Shown piece by piece: positions 1 through 7,983 of a DNA stretch of 38,692 nucleotides (position 1 is the first letter of the stretch; each line of letters begins with the position of its first letter). The translations under genes and the position numbers were made by a program. Under the pieces are notes generated by a model, which was not told where the DNA came from, searched no databases, and was given only the letters and a program-made list of their open reading frames with translations. The stretch comes from an uncultured Eubacterium sp. (GTDB lineage Bacteria > Bacillota > Clostridia > Lachnospirales > Lachnospiraceae). The stretch spans positions 1 to 38,692 of the forward strand of contig CAKRKO010000017.1 of NCBI GenBank assembly GCA_934358495.1, written 5' to 3'.

Positions 1-2
1 CA

Positions 3-83
3 GTGATTCTGAGAAGAATATGTCAGCTTTCGCTGACCAGAATCACGCACCAAGTCTCACGTGCGTTCGACTTGAAAAGGTGC
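3..83. other. structured intergenic segment at window start
   Basis: Two nested stems can be read directly. GTGATTCTG (3-11) pairs with CAGAATCAC (38-46) and encloses GTCAGC-tttc-GCTGAC (22-37). Next, GCACC (47-51) pairs with GGTGC (79-83) and encloses AAGTC (52-56) with GACTT (69-73). There is no T-run after it, so it is not a simple terminator. It may be the tail of a structured RNA or palindromic repeat that starts outside the window. No known RNA family was recognised. Confidence 0.4.
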
Positions 84-121
84 AACAACCGGAAAGCTTT
101 GTTTATGAAGTTGATTTGTCG

Positions 122-154
122 GCATTATAAAGTGGAATAATTTTTGGGTATAAT
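122..154 (+). promoter_or_regulatory. possible spoVT promoter
   Basis: A perfect TATAAT-like hexamer lies at 149-154, about 80 bp before the spoVT start. No convincing TTGACA lies 17 bp upstream. A GCATT at 122-126 and the GGGTATAAT context resemble forespore sigma-F/sigma-G promoters, which would suit spoVT, but the spacing is only approximate. Confidence 0.3.
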
Positions 155-235
155 CTGATTCTGTTTCCACATACTAGATGTACAACAAAATTATGGAAAG
201 TATATCAGATGTGAGAAACAGGAGGTTTTTATCAT

Positions 236-784
236 ATGAAGGCAACAGGAATTGTGCGCAGAATCGATGATCTGGGGCGTGTGGTGATTCCGAAGGAGAT
301 ACGTCGGACGCTGCGGATCCGTGAAGGAGATCCTCTGGAGATTTTTACAGATCAGAATGGTGCGGTGGTGTTGAAAAAATATTCCCCCATCGGGGAATTG
401 AGTACGTTTGCGATGCAATACGCAGAAAGTATGGCGGCTGCATCCGGAAGCCTGGTCTGCGTGACGGATCGGGATCATATTATAGCAGCAGCCGGAAATG
501 GAAAAAAGAATTATGACGGAAAACCGGTCAGCCGGGAGATGGAGCAGTTCATCGAGGCACGGGGATGTCAGGTGGCAGGAGCGCAGGAAAAAGAGTGTCC
601 CAAATTGACACTTGATGATAATATGTCGTATCAGACACAGGCACTGGCGACGATCATCTGCGAGGGTGATGCCATCGGAGCGGTGGCATTGTGCAGTGCG
701 GAACCCAAAAATCAGATTGGTGAATTGCAGGGGAAACTGGCGCAGGCGGCAGCGTTTTTTTTGGCGAAACAGGTGGAACAGTAG
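236..784 (+). CDS. spoVT: stage V sporulation protein T (SpoVT)
   Basis: This is a forespore transcription regulator of the AbrB superfamily. In Bacillus, SpoVT adjusts sigma-G-dependent gene expression and so affects spore coat and germination properties. The protein is 182 aa, the usual family length. Residues 1-50 form the swapped-hairpin AbrB DNA-binding domain, with the typical MKATGIVRRIDDLGRVVIPKE start. Residues 55-180 fit the C-terminal GAF-like domain. An AGGAGG box about 9 nt upstream supports the start. It is monocistronic, followed by a long hairpin at 827-896. Its presence argues for a spore-forming host. The family call is secure; the small-molecule ligand of the GAF-like domain is unknown. 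Confidence 0.95.
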   Translation: MKATGIVRRIDDLGRVVIPKEIRRTLRIREGDPLEIFTDQNGAVVLKKYSPIGELSTFAMQYAESMAAASGSLVCVTDRDHIIAAAGNGKKNYDGKPVSREMEQFIEARGCQVAGAQEKECPKLTLDDNMSYQTQALATIICEGDAIGAVALCSAEPKNQIGELQGKLAQAAAFFLAKQVEQ

Positions 785-802
785 GTATAGTTTCGGGTAA
801 TT

Positions 803-921
803 GTGTGGTTTTTATGTCGGTTATGAAAAGGGACTCTGCAATTTTTTCTCGCCCGCTAACAATCGCTGGTCGAGAAAAAATAGCCAGAGTCCCTTTACTG
901 TAGGTTGTGATAAAACCACAC
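803..921. repeat. long-hairpin repeat, copy A (likely spoVT terminator)
   Basis: AAAGGGACTCTG (827-838) pairs perfectly with CAGAGTCCCTTT (885-896). Inside it ATTTTTTCTCG (841-851) pairs with CGAGAAAAAAT (871-881) around the 19-nt loop cccgctaacaatcgctggt. An outer arm, GTGTGGTTTTTAT near 804, is complementary to ATAAAACCACAC ending near 921. The same loop and flanks recur at 33839-33907 and, inverted, at 34810-34879. It may act as a terminator, but the conserved loop and flanks show it is a dispersed repeat family. Confidence 0.75.
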
Positions 922-1061
922 TGCTTACCTTTATATCGTGTCATGCATGCGCACAAGTTAATAGCCGAATGCATGTTGGGGTGCATTTCCGTATTAATGA
1001 GATAAAATTTTTGTCAAAAACCGCACAAACAAGAAAATTATGTTAATATGTTATGATTACA

Positions 1062-1247
1062 GTGTCAAAAGGTCTGAGTCCACCTGTGCTTGCACAAGGG
1101 TGGATGAGTGACCTTGGGGCGCGCCCCGATATGAGCATAAAAGTGGGATTTTTATCCCACGATATGCGAATAGCGGGAAGGATTGTGGGAGTGCAAAGCA
1201 CGGAACAATCCGTGTAATCAAGATTTGGGTGTTTTGACACCCAAATC
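1062..1247. other. multi-stem structured intergenic element
   Basis: This segment in the 523-nt gap between spoVT and the nuclease gene is nearly all palindromes. Visible stems are AGGTC/GACCT (1070/1110) around TCCACC/GGTGGA and TGTGC/GCACA; GGGGC/GCCCC (1116-1127); GTGGGAT/ATCCCAC (1143-1160); GGATTGT/ACAATCC (1180/1205) around GTGC/GCAC; and GATTTGGGTG/CACCCAAATC (1222-1247). GTGTCAAAA at 1062-1070 can pair with TTTTGACAC at 1232-1240 to close the whole element, which would compete with the last hairpin. It is either a structured RNA or leader of the downstream nuclease operon, or a MITE/REP-like element. No family was recognised. Confidence 0.55.
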
Positions 1248-1307
1248 ATGTTATAAATGCGAACAAATATTTGGTATTGTCTGACAGAATGTTTTTAGGA
1301 GAAATTT

Positions 1308-2483
1308 ATGAGATTTATACATATCGCAGATGTTCATCTGGGCGTCATTCCGGATGCAGGAATGCCTTGGAGTGAAACACGCAGCCGTGACATCTGGAAC
1401 AGTTTTCGCCTGGTGATCGATCAGGCGCGCACGCAGCAGGTGGACTTGCTTCTGATTGCAGGGGATTTGTTTCACCGGCAGCCGTTGAAACGGGAACTCA
1501 AGGAGATCGCGGCGTGGTTTGCGGAAATTCCGGAGACGGAAGTAGTGCTGATTGCGGGAAATCATGATTTTTTGCATACAAAGTCTTATTACAGGACATT
1601 TTCGTGGCCGGAGAATGTGCATTTTATACTGGAACGGGATCTGACGGCGGTGCATCTGGAGCGGATTCATACGACGGTATGGGGATGCAGTTTCTGGGAC
1701 AAGGAAGATGCCAGAACTGTATATAGCAGCAATATTTTGCGGAAGATGATACGAAACAAGGCAGTGCGAAATGTCCGGGATGCAGAATATGATGTGTCGC
1801 TGGCGCAGGGAACAGTTGGACGATTATCAGATTTGGAACAGACAAATCAGAGACGGGAGAATTTTCAGATTCTGCTTGGTCATGGAGGTGATGACAGACA
1901 TCATCCGTTTCGGGCAGGTGAGATCGCAGCGGCGGGATTTGATTACGCTGCTTTTGGCCATATTCACAAAGCAGCACAGCTGATTCCCGGAAAAGTAGTG
2001 ATGGCTGGTGCACTGGAACCGACGGACTGCAATGATTTTGGCCCGCATGGTTTCTGGATGGGTGAAATGACAGAGCGTGGAACTCATGTTTCTTTTTATC
2101 CCATCAAAAAATGTGAATATATTTGTCAGGAAGTGAATGTGACACCGGAAATGTCGTCACATGCTGTGGCTGAACAGGTGCATCGGGAGCTGGAACAGCG
2201 GGAATCCTATCAGATTTCTCATGTTATATTACGAGGGTATCGGGATGCGGATATTTCACTTCCGTTGCAGGAAATCGGTCAGATGAACCGTGTGGTTCGG
2301 GTTAAGAACGAGACAGAACCGGATTATCAGTTTGAACAGTTAAAACAGAAATACGATGGAACCTTATTACAGAAATACATTGAGGTTATGGAGCAATATC
2401 CGGATCCGGTGCAGGGAAAAAAGGCGCTGTATTACGGTGTGCAGGCAATGTTGAATGCCATGGGAGAAGGACAGGAGACATAG
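1308..2483 (+). CDS. SbcD/YhaO-type DNA repair exonuclease (calcineurin-like phosphoesterase)
   Basis: This 391-aa protein is the nuclease half of a bacterial Mre11/Rad50-like pair. Metal-binding motifs are visible in order: D8-x-H10, G-D53, G-N85-H86-D, a later LLGHGG segment (near residue 193) and GHIH (near 220). Together they form the di-metal site of Mre11-like phosphoesterases. Length and layout match YhaO of Bacillus (about 400 aa). TTTAGGAG precedes the ATG at normal spacing. Its stop lies one base before the start of the ATPase gene, so the two are translationally linked and probably form one complex acting on DNA ends. E. coli-type SbcD is the main alternative name, but the partner's form favours YhaO/YhaN. 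Confidence 0.88.
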   Translation: MRFIHIADVHLGVIPDAGMPWSETRSRDIWNSFRLVIDQARTQQVDLLLIAGDLFHRQPLKRELKEIAAWFAEIPETEVVLIAGNHDFLHTKSYYRTFSWPENVHFILERDLTAVHLERIHTTVWGCSFWDKEDARTVYSSNILRKMIRNKAVRNVRDAEYDVSLAQGTVGRLSDLEQTNQRRENFQILLGHGGDDRHHPFRAGEIAAAGFDYAAFGHIHKAAQLIPGKVVMAGALEPTDCNDFGPHGFWMGEMTERGTHVSFYPIKKCEYICQEVNVTPEMSSHAVAEQVHRELEQRESYQISHVILRGYRDADISLPLQEIGQMNRVVRVKNETEPDYQFEQLKQKYDGTLLQKYIEVMEQYPDPVQGKKALYYGVQAMLNAMGEGQET

Positions 2484-2484
2484 G

Positions 2485-4386
2485 ATGATTATCAAAGAGG
2501 CGAAAATTGGAAAATTTGGCAAACTGGAAAATGTGCAGTATCAGTTTTCACCGCAGATCAATGTGATCTACGGAGAAAATGAGTCGGGAAAAAGTACACT
2601 GATGCAGTTTTTGAAAGCGATGTTGTTTGGACTGGAAAAGACCAGGGTGCGGAAAACATTGGATACCTATAATAAGTATGAACCCTGGGACACGCCGGCG
2701 TATTTTTACGGCTCTATGATTTTTGAGACCGGAAATCAGGAGTTTTTGCTGGAACGAAATTTTTATCATAAGGAACAGCGGGCGCGTCTGGTTAATGTCC
2801 GGGACGGAGAAGAGCTTTCTGTGGAATATGGTGACCTGGACATGCTGCTTGGCAATGTCAGTGCGGCGGCGTATGAAAATACCTGCTGTATCGGACAGGA
2901 GCAGCTTCTGCCGGGGTGTGAACTTGGCGTATTGCTGGAGGATGAGCGCAGCAATCTGGCACAGACCGGAAGCGGGGCATTTCAGTTGTCGGAAGCATTG
3001 CAGGAACTGGATCAGAAACGCAAAAATGAAGAGAAGAAGCGAAAAGAACTGGAACAGCAGCGGTTGTCCAAAATTCATCAGCTGGAAGTAAAACAACAGG
3101 TGCTGGAACAAAATGTATCAGAACTGAAGGCACAGAAGAGCCGTCAGAGTACACAGCAGGATACGATGCAGGAGCAGGTAATGCAGGCTCAGCAGGCGAT
3201 GGAAGCGCTGTTGGGAAGATATCAGTCAGTTAGTCAGCAGGAACAGAAGTTTCAGAAGGCTGTTATGCAGCAACAGGTCGCGTGGGAGCAGTTAGAGCAG
3301 GAGCGTGCAAGACGAGGGTTAGCAAGGGAGCAATCAGAGAGAGAATGTGTAAGACGACGAGAACAGCTGGAATGGGAGCGATCAGAGTCAGCGGATAGAC
3401 AGAAAACGGGGGAAAGTGCCGGATTTTCACCGTTGTTGCTGATTGGCGTAGCTGGTTTGATCCTGGCACCGATTTTACGGGCGTCCATTGATGGATTCCA
3501 GAGAATAGCACCGATTTTGAATGTGGTCTGTATCATTTTAATTCTGGCAGGACTCATATCTGCATATAACAAGAATAAGAAGAAAAAAGGCGATGAACTT
3601 ACATATGATAATCATAAGGAACGGAATAGCAGTGAATATGAGCATGGACAGAATGATTTGGAACAATGGAAAGTACAGTCTGTGGAACTGGAACAAAAAA
3701 AGATTATTCTGGAGCAACAGTTGAGCCAAATTCAAGACGAAAAAAACGATCTTGAAAACCAGTTGCGTGAATTGAAAAATCAACGAAAATCACTTCAGCT
3801 TCAATCTGCCCGTCAGGAAGGTTCCGGGGATCAGCTTCAGAATCAGATTCAGGAAAAAGAAGTGGAACTGGAAAATCTATCGGAACAGACAGTGGAACTG
3901 CAGCTGGAAACCCGAGAAGAGCAGGAAGTTCGCTCTGATTGTGAAGCATTGGAACTAGCAGCAGAAACCATGTCCCGTCTTGCGTCCGGAATGTCAAAAA
4001 CACTGGAGCGCACAATAGAAAAAGAAATGTCCGAAATTCTGGCGCAGGTTACCGGAGACATCCATGGACATATGCATATGACGGATTCCAAGAGCATTGT
4101 TTTATCTGAACAGATGAAGAAACGTGCGCCGGAAGCTTACAGTCAGGGAACCATGCAGCAGGCATATTTTTCTTATCGGATGGCAGCGGGAAAACTGCTG
4201 ACAAAGGAAGAACCGTTGCCGTTTTTGCTGGATGAGACATTTGCAAGTTATGATGAAATGAGACTGCGCCAGACGCTGCGGTGGCTGGCAAAACAGGAAA
4301 ACCAGATTTTTCTTTTTAGCTGTCGGGACACAGAAATCCGATTGCTGCAGGAAGAGGGCATTCCATTTCAGGAAATTTATTTGTAG
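2485..4386 (+). CDS. YhaN-type AAA/Rad50-like ATPase with central membrane segment
   Basis: This is the predicted SMC/Rad50-like ATPase partner of the upstream nuclease. Walker A is G30-ENESGKS; Walker B is the LPFLLDETFASYD segment near residues 577-590, followed by an FLFSCRD switch segment; a degenerate signature SQGTMQQAYFSYR lies before it. Long Gln/Glu-rich coiled coils run from about 165 to 305 and 375 to 500. Between them (about 312-362) lie two hydrophobic stretches, so the coiled-coil tip appears membrane-anchored, a trait also described for YhaN. At 633 aa it is well short of Bacillus YhaN (over 900 aa). I place the start at 2485, where MIIKEAKIGKFG begins the family core and GGAGA lies upstream. 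An in-frame ATG at 2455 would overlap the nuclease gene. Confidence 0.85.
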   Translation: MIIKEAKIGKFGKLENVQYQFSPQINVIYGENESGKSTLMQFLKAMLFGLEKTRVRKTLDTYNKYEPWDTPAYFYGSMIFETGNQEFLLERNFYHKEQRARLVNVRDGEELSVEYGDLDMLLGNVSAAAYENTCCIGQEQLLPGCELGVLLEDERSNLAQTGSGAFQLSEALQELDQKRKNEEKKRKELEQQRLSKIHQLEVKQQVLEQNVSELKAQKSRQSTQQDTMQEQVMQAQQAMEALLGRYQSVSQQEQKFQKAVMQQQVAWEQLEQERARRGLAREQSERECVRRREQLEWERSESADRQKTGESAGFSPLLLIGVAGLILAPILRASIDGFQRIAPILNVVCIILILAGLISAYNKNKKKKGDELTYDNHKERNSSEYEHGQNDLEQWKVQSVELEQKKIILEQQLSQIQDEKNDLENQLRELKNQRKSLQLQSARQEGSGDQLQNQIQEKEVELENLSEQTVELQLETREEQEVRSDCEALELAAETMSRLASGMSKTLERTIEKEMSEILAQVTGDIHGHMHMTDSKSIVLSEQMKKRAPEAYSQGTMQQAYFSYRMAAGKLLTKEEPLPFLLDETFASYDEMRLRQTLRWLAKQENQIFLFSCRDTEIRLLQEEGIPFQEIYL

Positions 4387-4391
4387 AAAGT

Positions 4392-4560
4392 CCAGTTCAC
4401 CCGCGCCATTCGCAAAACGCATTTACATGCTTCTCCATAGCATCGCAAAAGCTCGCTATTAATTTTGCTCATAAGAAGGCGCTCCCTACGTCACAATATA
4501 TTCAGATAACTTTTCGTGCAAGCACGAGCGTTATCTGAATATATGTGACGAGTGAACTGG
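4392..4560. repeat. palindromic element with terminal inverted repeats
   Basis: The ends CCAGTTCACCCG (4392-4403) and CGAGTGAACTGG (4549-4560) are inverted repeats with one mismatch. The right half is an almost perfect stem: a 20-nt arm at 4491-4510 against 4530-4548 with one bulged base, capped by TCGTGC-aa-GCACGA (4514-4527). No T-run follows. This MITE/REP-like architecture fills the start of the 326-bp gap before the glycerol-1-phosphate dehydrogenase gene. No coding potential was seen. Confidence 0.55.
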
Positions 4561-4630
4561 TGAAAAAAATAAAAAATTATGTTGTGTTCTAACGCAAGAT
4601 ATGAGAAAATAAGAGATAATTGTGAAAAAC

Positions 4631-4690
4631 CACAGTTCGCCCGGACTATTTGGCAAAATAGAAATATGCGAAGCACGGACGATTGGTGTA
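4631..4690. repeat. partial, diverged second copy of the 4392 element's left end
   Basis: CAGTTCGCCCGGACTATTTG followed by GCAAAA resembles CAGTTCACCCGCGCCATTCG followed by CAAAA at 4393. It then runs into a CTATTT-ggca-AAATAG hairpin (4646-4661). It ends about 20 bp before the ribosome binding site of the next gene, so it lies in that gene's leader. Confidence 0.35.
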
Positions 4691-4712
4691 GAAAAGTGAA
4701 GGAGATAGATAG

Positions 4713-5993
4713 ATGGACGTAGACCTTGGGCAGTTAAGAGAGCCGTGCGCCTGCGGAAAGGAACATAATATTGATGTCGAGAAGATCGTCATCGAATCCG
4801 GAGCAGCGAGCCAACTGGAAGATATTCTGGAAGAGTTTCAGAATCCGGTATTTATATGTGACAGTAATACGCGGACGGCGGCGGAACCGTTTTTAGAGGA
4901 AGAATTTAAGGATTATCCGGTCATTGAACTGAATCCGGAAGGACTTCAGGCAGACAACCGTGGTGTGAACAAAGTGATGAAACAGCTGGATTATTGCGAC
5001 AGAGGCTTAAGCAGTGTCTCTGTGGACGTGCTGGTTGCAATCGGAGGAGGAACCATTCATGATCTTACCCGTTATGCAGCAACTGAGTACGATATTCCGT
5101 TTGTTTCTGTGCCGACAGCAGCCAGTGTGGATGGATATGCAGCAAATGTGGCAGCGCTGAACTGGGATGGGTTAAAGAAAACCGTTGCAGGTGTGGCTCC
5201 GCGTTGGATTCTGGCAGACACTGATATTTTCGGCGCGGCACCGTCAAGACTTACCGCATCCGGTGTGTCCGATTTTCTTGGAAAATATATTTCCATTCTG
5301 GATTGGAAAGTCGCACATCTGGTCACAGGAGAATACATCTGTGAGGAAGTGTGTGATCTGTTGGAAAAATCACTCCGTGATGTCAGCAGAGTACTGGATG
5401 ATATCCGTTTCGGAGACAAAGAGGCAATTGAAAAACTGATGTATGCCCTGATCCTGTCGGGTCTGTGCATGCAGATGGTGGAGAGCCCGCGCCCGGTATC
5501 CGGAGCAGAGCATATGATATCCCATTTGTGGGACTTAAACGTGTTGAATGAGCAGACCAAGGCACTGCATGGTGAGCAGGTGGGTCTCGGTCTGTTGCTT
5601 GTGACGGATTATTACAAAAAGCTCGGATATGCCATCCGACACAAAAACGTAACTGTAAAATCGGAAACAGCCAAAGGACTTGAAATGAGTCTGTTGGAAC
5701 ATACATTTGGAAAAAAAGGCCTGTTGGAAGGAATTCTGACAGAAAATACGCCGAATCCACTGGAAGATATCGATCTGGAAGAATTAGAAGAGCAGCTTCC
5801 GGAAATCGAAGATCTCATCGATGATCTCCCGGATGCAGACGACATGTATGCAAAACTGCATGACGCAGGCTGCGTACATGAGATATCCAACCTTGGAATT
5901 AGTCAAAAAGAAGTAGAACTGACGCTGCAGAGCAGCCCATACGTCAGAAATCGTCTGACGTTACTGCGGCTTTCCAAACTGTTGGAGTGGTAA
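4713..5993 (+). CDS. sn-glycerol-1-phosphate dehydrogenase (AraM/EgsA-like)
   Basis: This enzyme interconverts dihydroxyacetone phosphate and sn-glycerol-1-phosphate with NAD(P)H, the enantiomer used in archaeal-type lipids and, in some Firmicutes, for prenylglyceryl phosphates. It belongs to the iron-containing alcohol dehydrogenase fold. The dinucleotide loop is G111-GGTIHD. Metal ligands fit D187 (SGVSDFLGK), H267 (SGAEHMISH) and H286 (LHGEQVG). At 426 aa it is longer than Bacillus AraM (about 394), mostly because of an acidic stretch rich in Glu/Asp at about 345-377. The N-terminal CACGKEH segment is typical of a clostridial subgroup. GAAGGAGAT precedes the ATG. It stands alone; no PcrB partner lies in the window, so its physiological product is inferred. 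Confidence 0.85.
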   Translation: MDVDLGQLREPCACGKEHNIDVEKIVIESGAASQLEDILEEFQNPVFICDSNTRTAAEPFLEEEFKDYPVIELNPEGLQADNRGVNKVMKQLDYCDRGLSSVSVDVLVAIGGGTIHDLTRYAATEYDIPFVSVPTAASVDGYAANVAALNWDGLKKTVAGVAPRWILADTDIFGAAPSRLTASGVSDFLGKYISILDWKVAHLVTGEYICEEVCDLLEKSLRDVSRVLDDIRFGDKEAIEKLMYALILSGLCMQMVESPRPVSGAEHMISHLWDLNVLNEQTKALHGEQVGLGLLLVTDYYKKLGYAIRHKNVTVKSETAKGLEMSLLEHTFGKKGLLEGILTENTPNPLEDIDLEELEEQLPEIEDLIDDLPDADDMYAKLHDAGCVHEISNLGISQKEVELTLQSSPYVRNRLTLLRLSKLLEW

Positions 5994-6052
5994 CATTGCC
6001 AGCTGAGTCAGTGGCACCGTGGGATGATTATGCTGGTGATTACAACGTAGAT

Positions 6053-6158
6053 TAAAAATAAAAAATGTGAAACAAGGCGGTAGGGCAATTTTCGTCGCAG
6101 GAGATAAGCGGCGCAGCGTATGCAGAAAATTGTTCGTGTCTGTTTCACATTTTTATTT
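6053..6158. terminator. nested palindrome between convergent genes
   Basis: An AAATAAAAA-TGTGAAACA arm (6055-6074) pairs with TGTTTCACATTTTTATTT (6141-6158). Inside it AATTTTC (6088-6094) pairs with GAAAATT (6125-6131). The A/T-rich base of the stem and its position between two convergent genes suggest a bidirectional terminator, although the enclosed loop is unusually long. Confidence 0.5.
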
Positions 6159-6183
6159 GGTTTGAATTTTTCATACACCTTTA

Positions 6184-7725
6184 TCACTGGCATAGGTAAT
6201 CCCAGATTTTGAAGGATAATTCGTAGAGAAATAGAAGATGGCTGTCAGAAATGGAAATTTCCAGCAACTCTTCTATTTTTTTTACCCGATAAAAGAAGGT
6301 GCTCCGGTGGATATGCAGAAACTCCGCTGTTTTCGCTGCATTTCGATCATGCTCCAGATACGCCCGCAGCGTCTCCACAAATTCCGTGTGATACATTTTG
6401 TCATAGTCCTGCAGTTGAAAAATATGATAATGAATACCCGCTTCCAGACCTTGATAATCGCACTTGGAAAACAGATATTCCGGCAGCGCATCGGTACTGT
6501 AAAACAGATTCTGCTCCGGCTTCTGCAGATTAGAAATTTCCAGCGTGTGCAGCGCCTGATTGTAAAAAATTCGGATTTTCAGAATATCCGCAAATGGCTG
6601 GCTCAGGCTGACCTTCAGATGATTGCGTTTCGAAAAAAGTTCCAGCGGATCTGTCAGTGCGGCATTTAACTGCACGGGTGTATCCTGATTGATCAGCAGG
6701 ATGATATTGTTTTTGTATACTACGGACATGGCATTTGGATAAACCTGCCGCAGGGAAGCCATCTGACGTTTGTTGAACAGGTCACTGTTGTGCGGTTCCG
6801 GGCAGTATAAAATGGCCAGGCAGAAAAACTTGCCAAAGCGGCGGTTTAAAAGTTTCAACCGGGCTTCGATGATATTTACATCGTTGAAACGTCCTTCTAA
6901 CAGTTCTGTAAGAAATGTCTCATACTGTAGTCCTGTTTTTTGTACAAAAAATTCATGTTTTTGCATCTCGATTGCACAGATGTCGGAAAAGGCAGTGATC
7001 AGCCGCAGCTCATGTTCGCTGGCCTCGGCTTTCTCCGGCAGACAAAGTGCCACGTAGCCGGTCATGACATGCTGAATACGGATGCCGCAGAAAATCCAGT
7101 TTGTATCCGGGTGATCTTCGGTCTGAACAAAAAAGGCCTGATTGTTTTTGTAAATCTGATGCTCTATTTGCAGACGGCGCAGACTTTCCACTTCCTGGGA
7201 GCTTAAGAAAATACCTTCTGCGCTTTTTTCCATACCGAAAGGAAGCTTGTGCATCAACGGGGAAACAGCGATCATGCTGTAACTTGCGTCAAGCACGGAC
7301 ATGGGGCGATGCAGAAAGGACTCCGCCCGAAGGATGAGGTCATCCAGTCCGCGGCCGCTGTAAAGTAAGTGATACAGGTCGTTGATCTCCTGCTGCAAGT
7401 GGAATTCAAAGGCCAGACGGTCATTCAGAAACAGGAAAGCTTCGGTCATTTCCGGCATATTTTCTATTAAAATAACTGAAAAATTTTTATCCGGAGTTAT
7501 GTTTTGGCTCGCATCCAGTAGAAGTATTGGTGCCTGATCGTTCTTGTTTTCAGCAATCTTTCCCAGAACTTCATCCGAACCCAGATATAGGGTATCCCCG
7601 CACAAAACGGTATCCGGCCGGAGTATATCGATCCGGTTGACAAACCGCTCCGTGTCATATTCATTTTTGGCCCGGCAGGAGTAAGTATCCTGCAACTGAT
7701 CAAGTAATATTTTTAACGTGATCAT
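6184..7725 (-). CDS. PucR-family transcriptional regulator
   Basis: This 513-aa DNA-binding regulator is divergent from the redox operon that starts at 8170. The C-terminal 60 residues (YLEHDRNAAKTAEFLHIHRS, then TFFYRVKKIEELL) are the PucR/CdaR-type HTH_30 domain. The centre fits a GAF-like/GGDEF-related region and the N-terminus a PucR ligand domain (ITLKILLDQLQD). I chose the start at 7725 because GGGGGG lies about 8 nt upstream and the family's N-terminus begins there; an upstream in-frame ATG at 7839 lacks a good binding site. PucR regulators usually act on an adjacent catabolic operon in response to a metabolite. Control of the 8170-13070 operon is inferred from the divergent arrangement. 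The effector is unknown. Confidence 0.85.
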   Translation of the reverse strand: MITLKILLDQLQDTYSCRAKNEYDTERFVNRIDILRPDTVLCGDTLYLGSDEVLGKIAENKNDQAPILLLDASQNITPDKNFSVILIENMPEMTEAFLFLNDRLAFEFHLQQEINDLYHLLYSGRGLDDLILRAESFLHRPMSVLDASYSMIAVSPLMHKLPFGMEKSAEGIFLSSQEVESLRRLQIEHQIYKNNQAFFVQTEDHPDTNWIFCGIRIQHVMTGYVALCLPEKAEASEHELRLITAFSDICAIEMQKHEFFVQKTGLQYETFLTELLEGRFNDVNIIEARLKLLNRRFGKFFCLAILYCPEPHNSDLFNKRQMASLRQVYPNAMSVVYKNNIILLINQDTPVQLNAALTDPLELFSKRNHLKVSLSQPFADILKIRIFYNQALHTLEISNLQKPEQNLFYSTDALPEYLFSKCDYQGLEAGIHYHIFQLQDYDKMYHTEFVETLRAYLEHDRNAAKTAEFLHIHRSTFFYRVKKIEELLEISISDSHLLFLYELSFKIWDYLCQ

Positions 7726-7838
7726 AAAGTATCCCCCCTGAACATAAATGACAGATATTCCATTCGACATTTGTTGAAAATAAAGCCAAAAGGGTGAATG
7801 ATTTTCAACAGCTGTTTGAAGCTTTTTTATAGTGTGCA

Positions 7839-7847
7839 TGTTATAAT
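7839..7847 (+). promoter_or_regulatory. extended -10 promoter for the redox operon
   Basis: TG-T-TATAAT at 7839-7847 is a consensus extended -10, so a strong -35 is not required. Transcription from here would give a leader of about 315 nt carrying the stem-rich element at 7984-8145. On the other strand, ATTATA (7858-7863) reads TATAAT and could serve the divergent regulator gene. Two GTACC repeats near 7872-7887 could bind the regulator. Confidence 0.45.
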
Positions 7848-7983
7848 TTTATCAGTGATTATAGTGACAGTGTACCATAATAGTACCGTGCACGTCAAAA
7901 ATATATCAAAACAGCAGGGGTGCCGCAGCATTCCTGGAAACTATGATTAGAACAGAATGAAAATCAGAACGACAACTGTTGAA

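Noticed and set aside
801..1046. 81-codon plus-strand frame after spoVT
   Set aside because: It runs through the long hairpin repeat; no ribosome binding site or protein-like composition. A similar frame at 33834-34034 runs through copy B of the same repeat.
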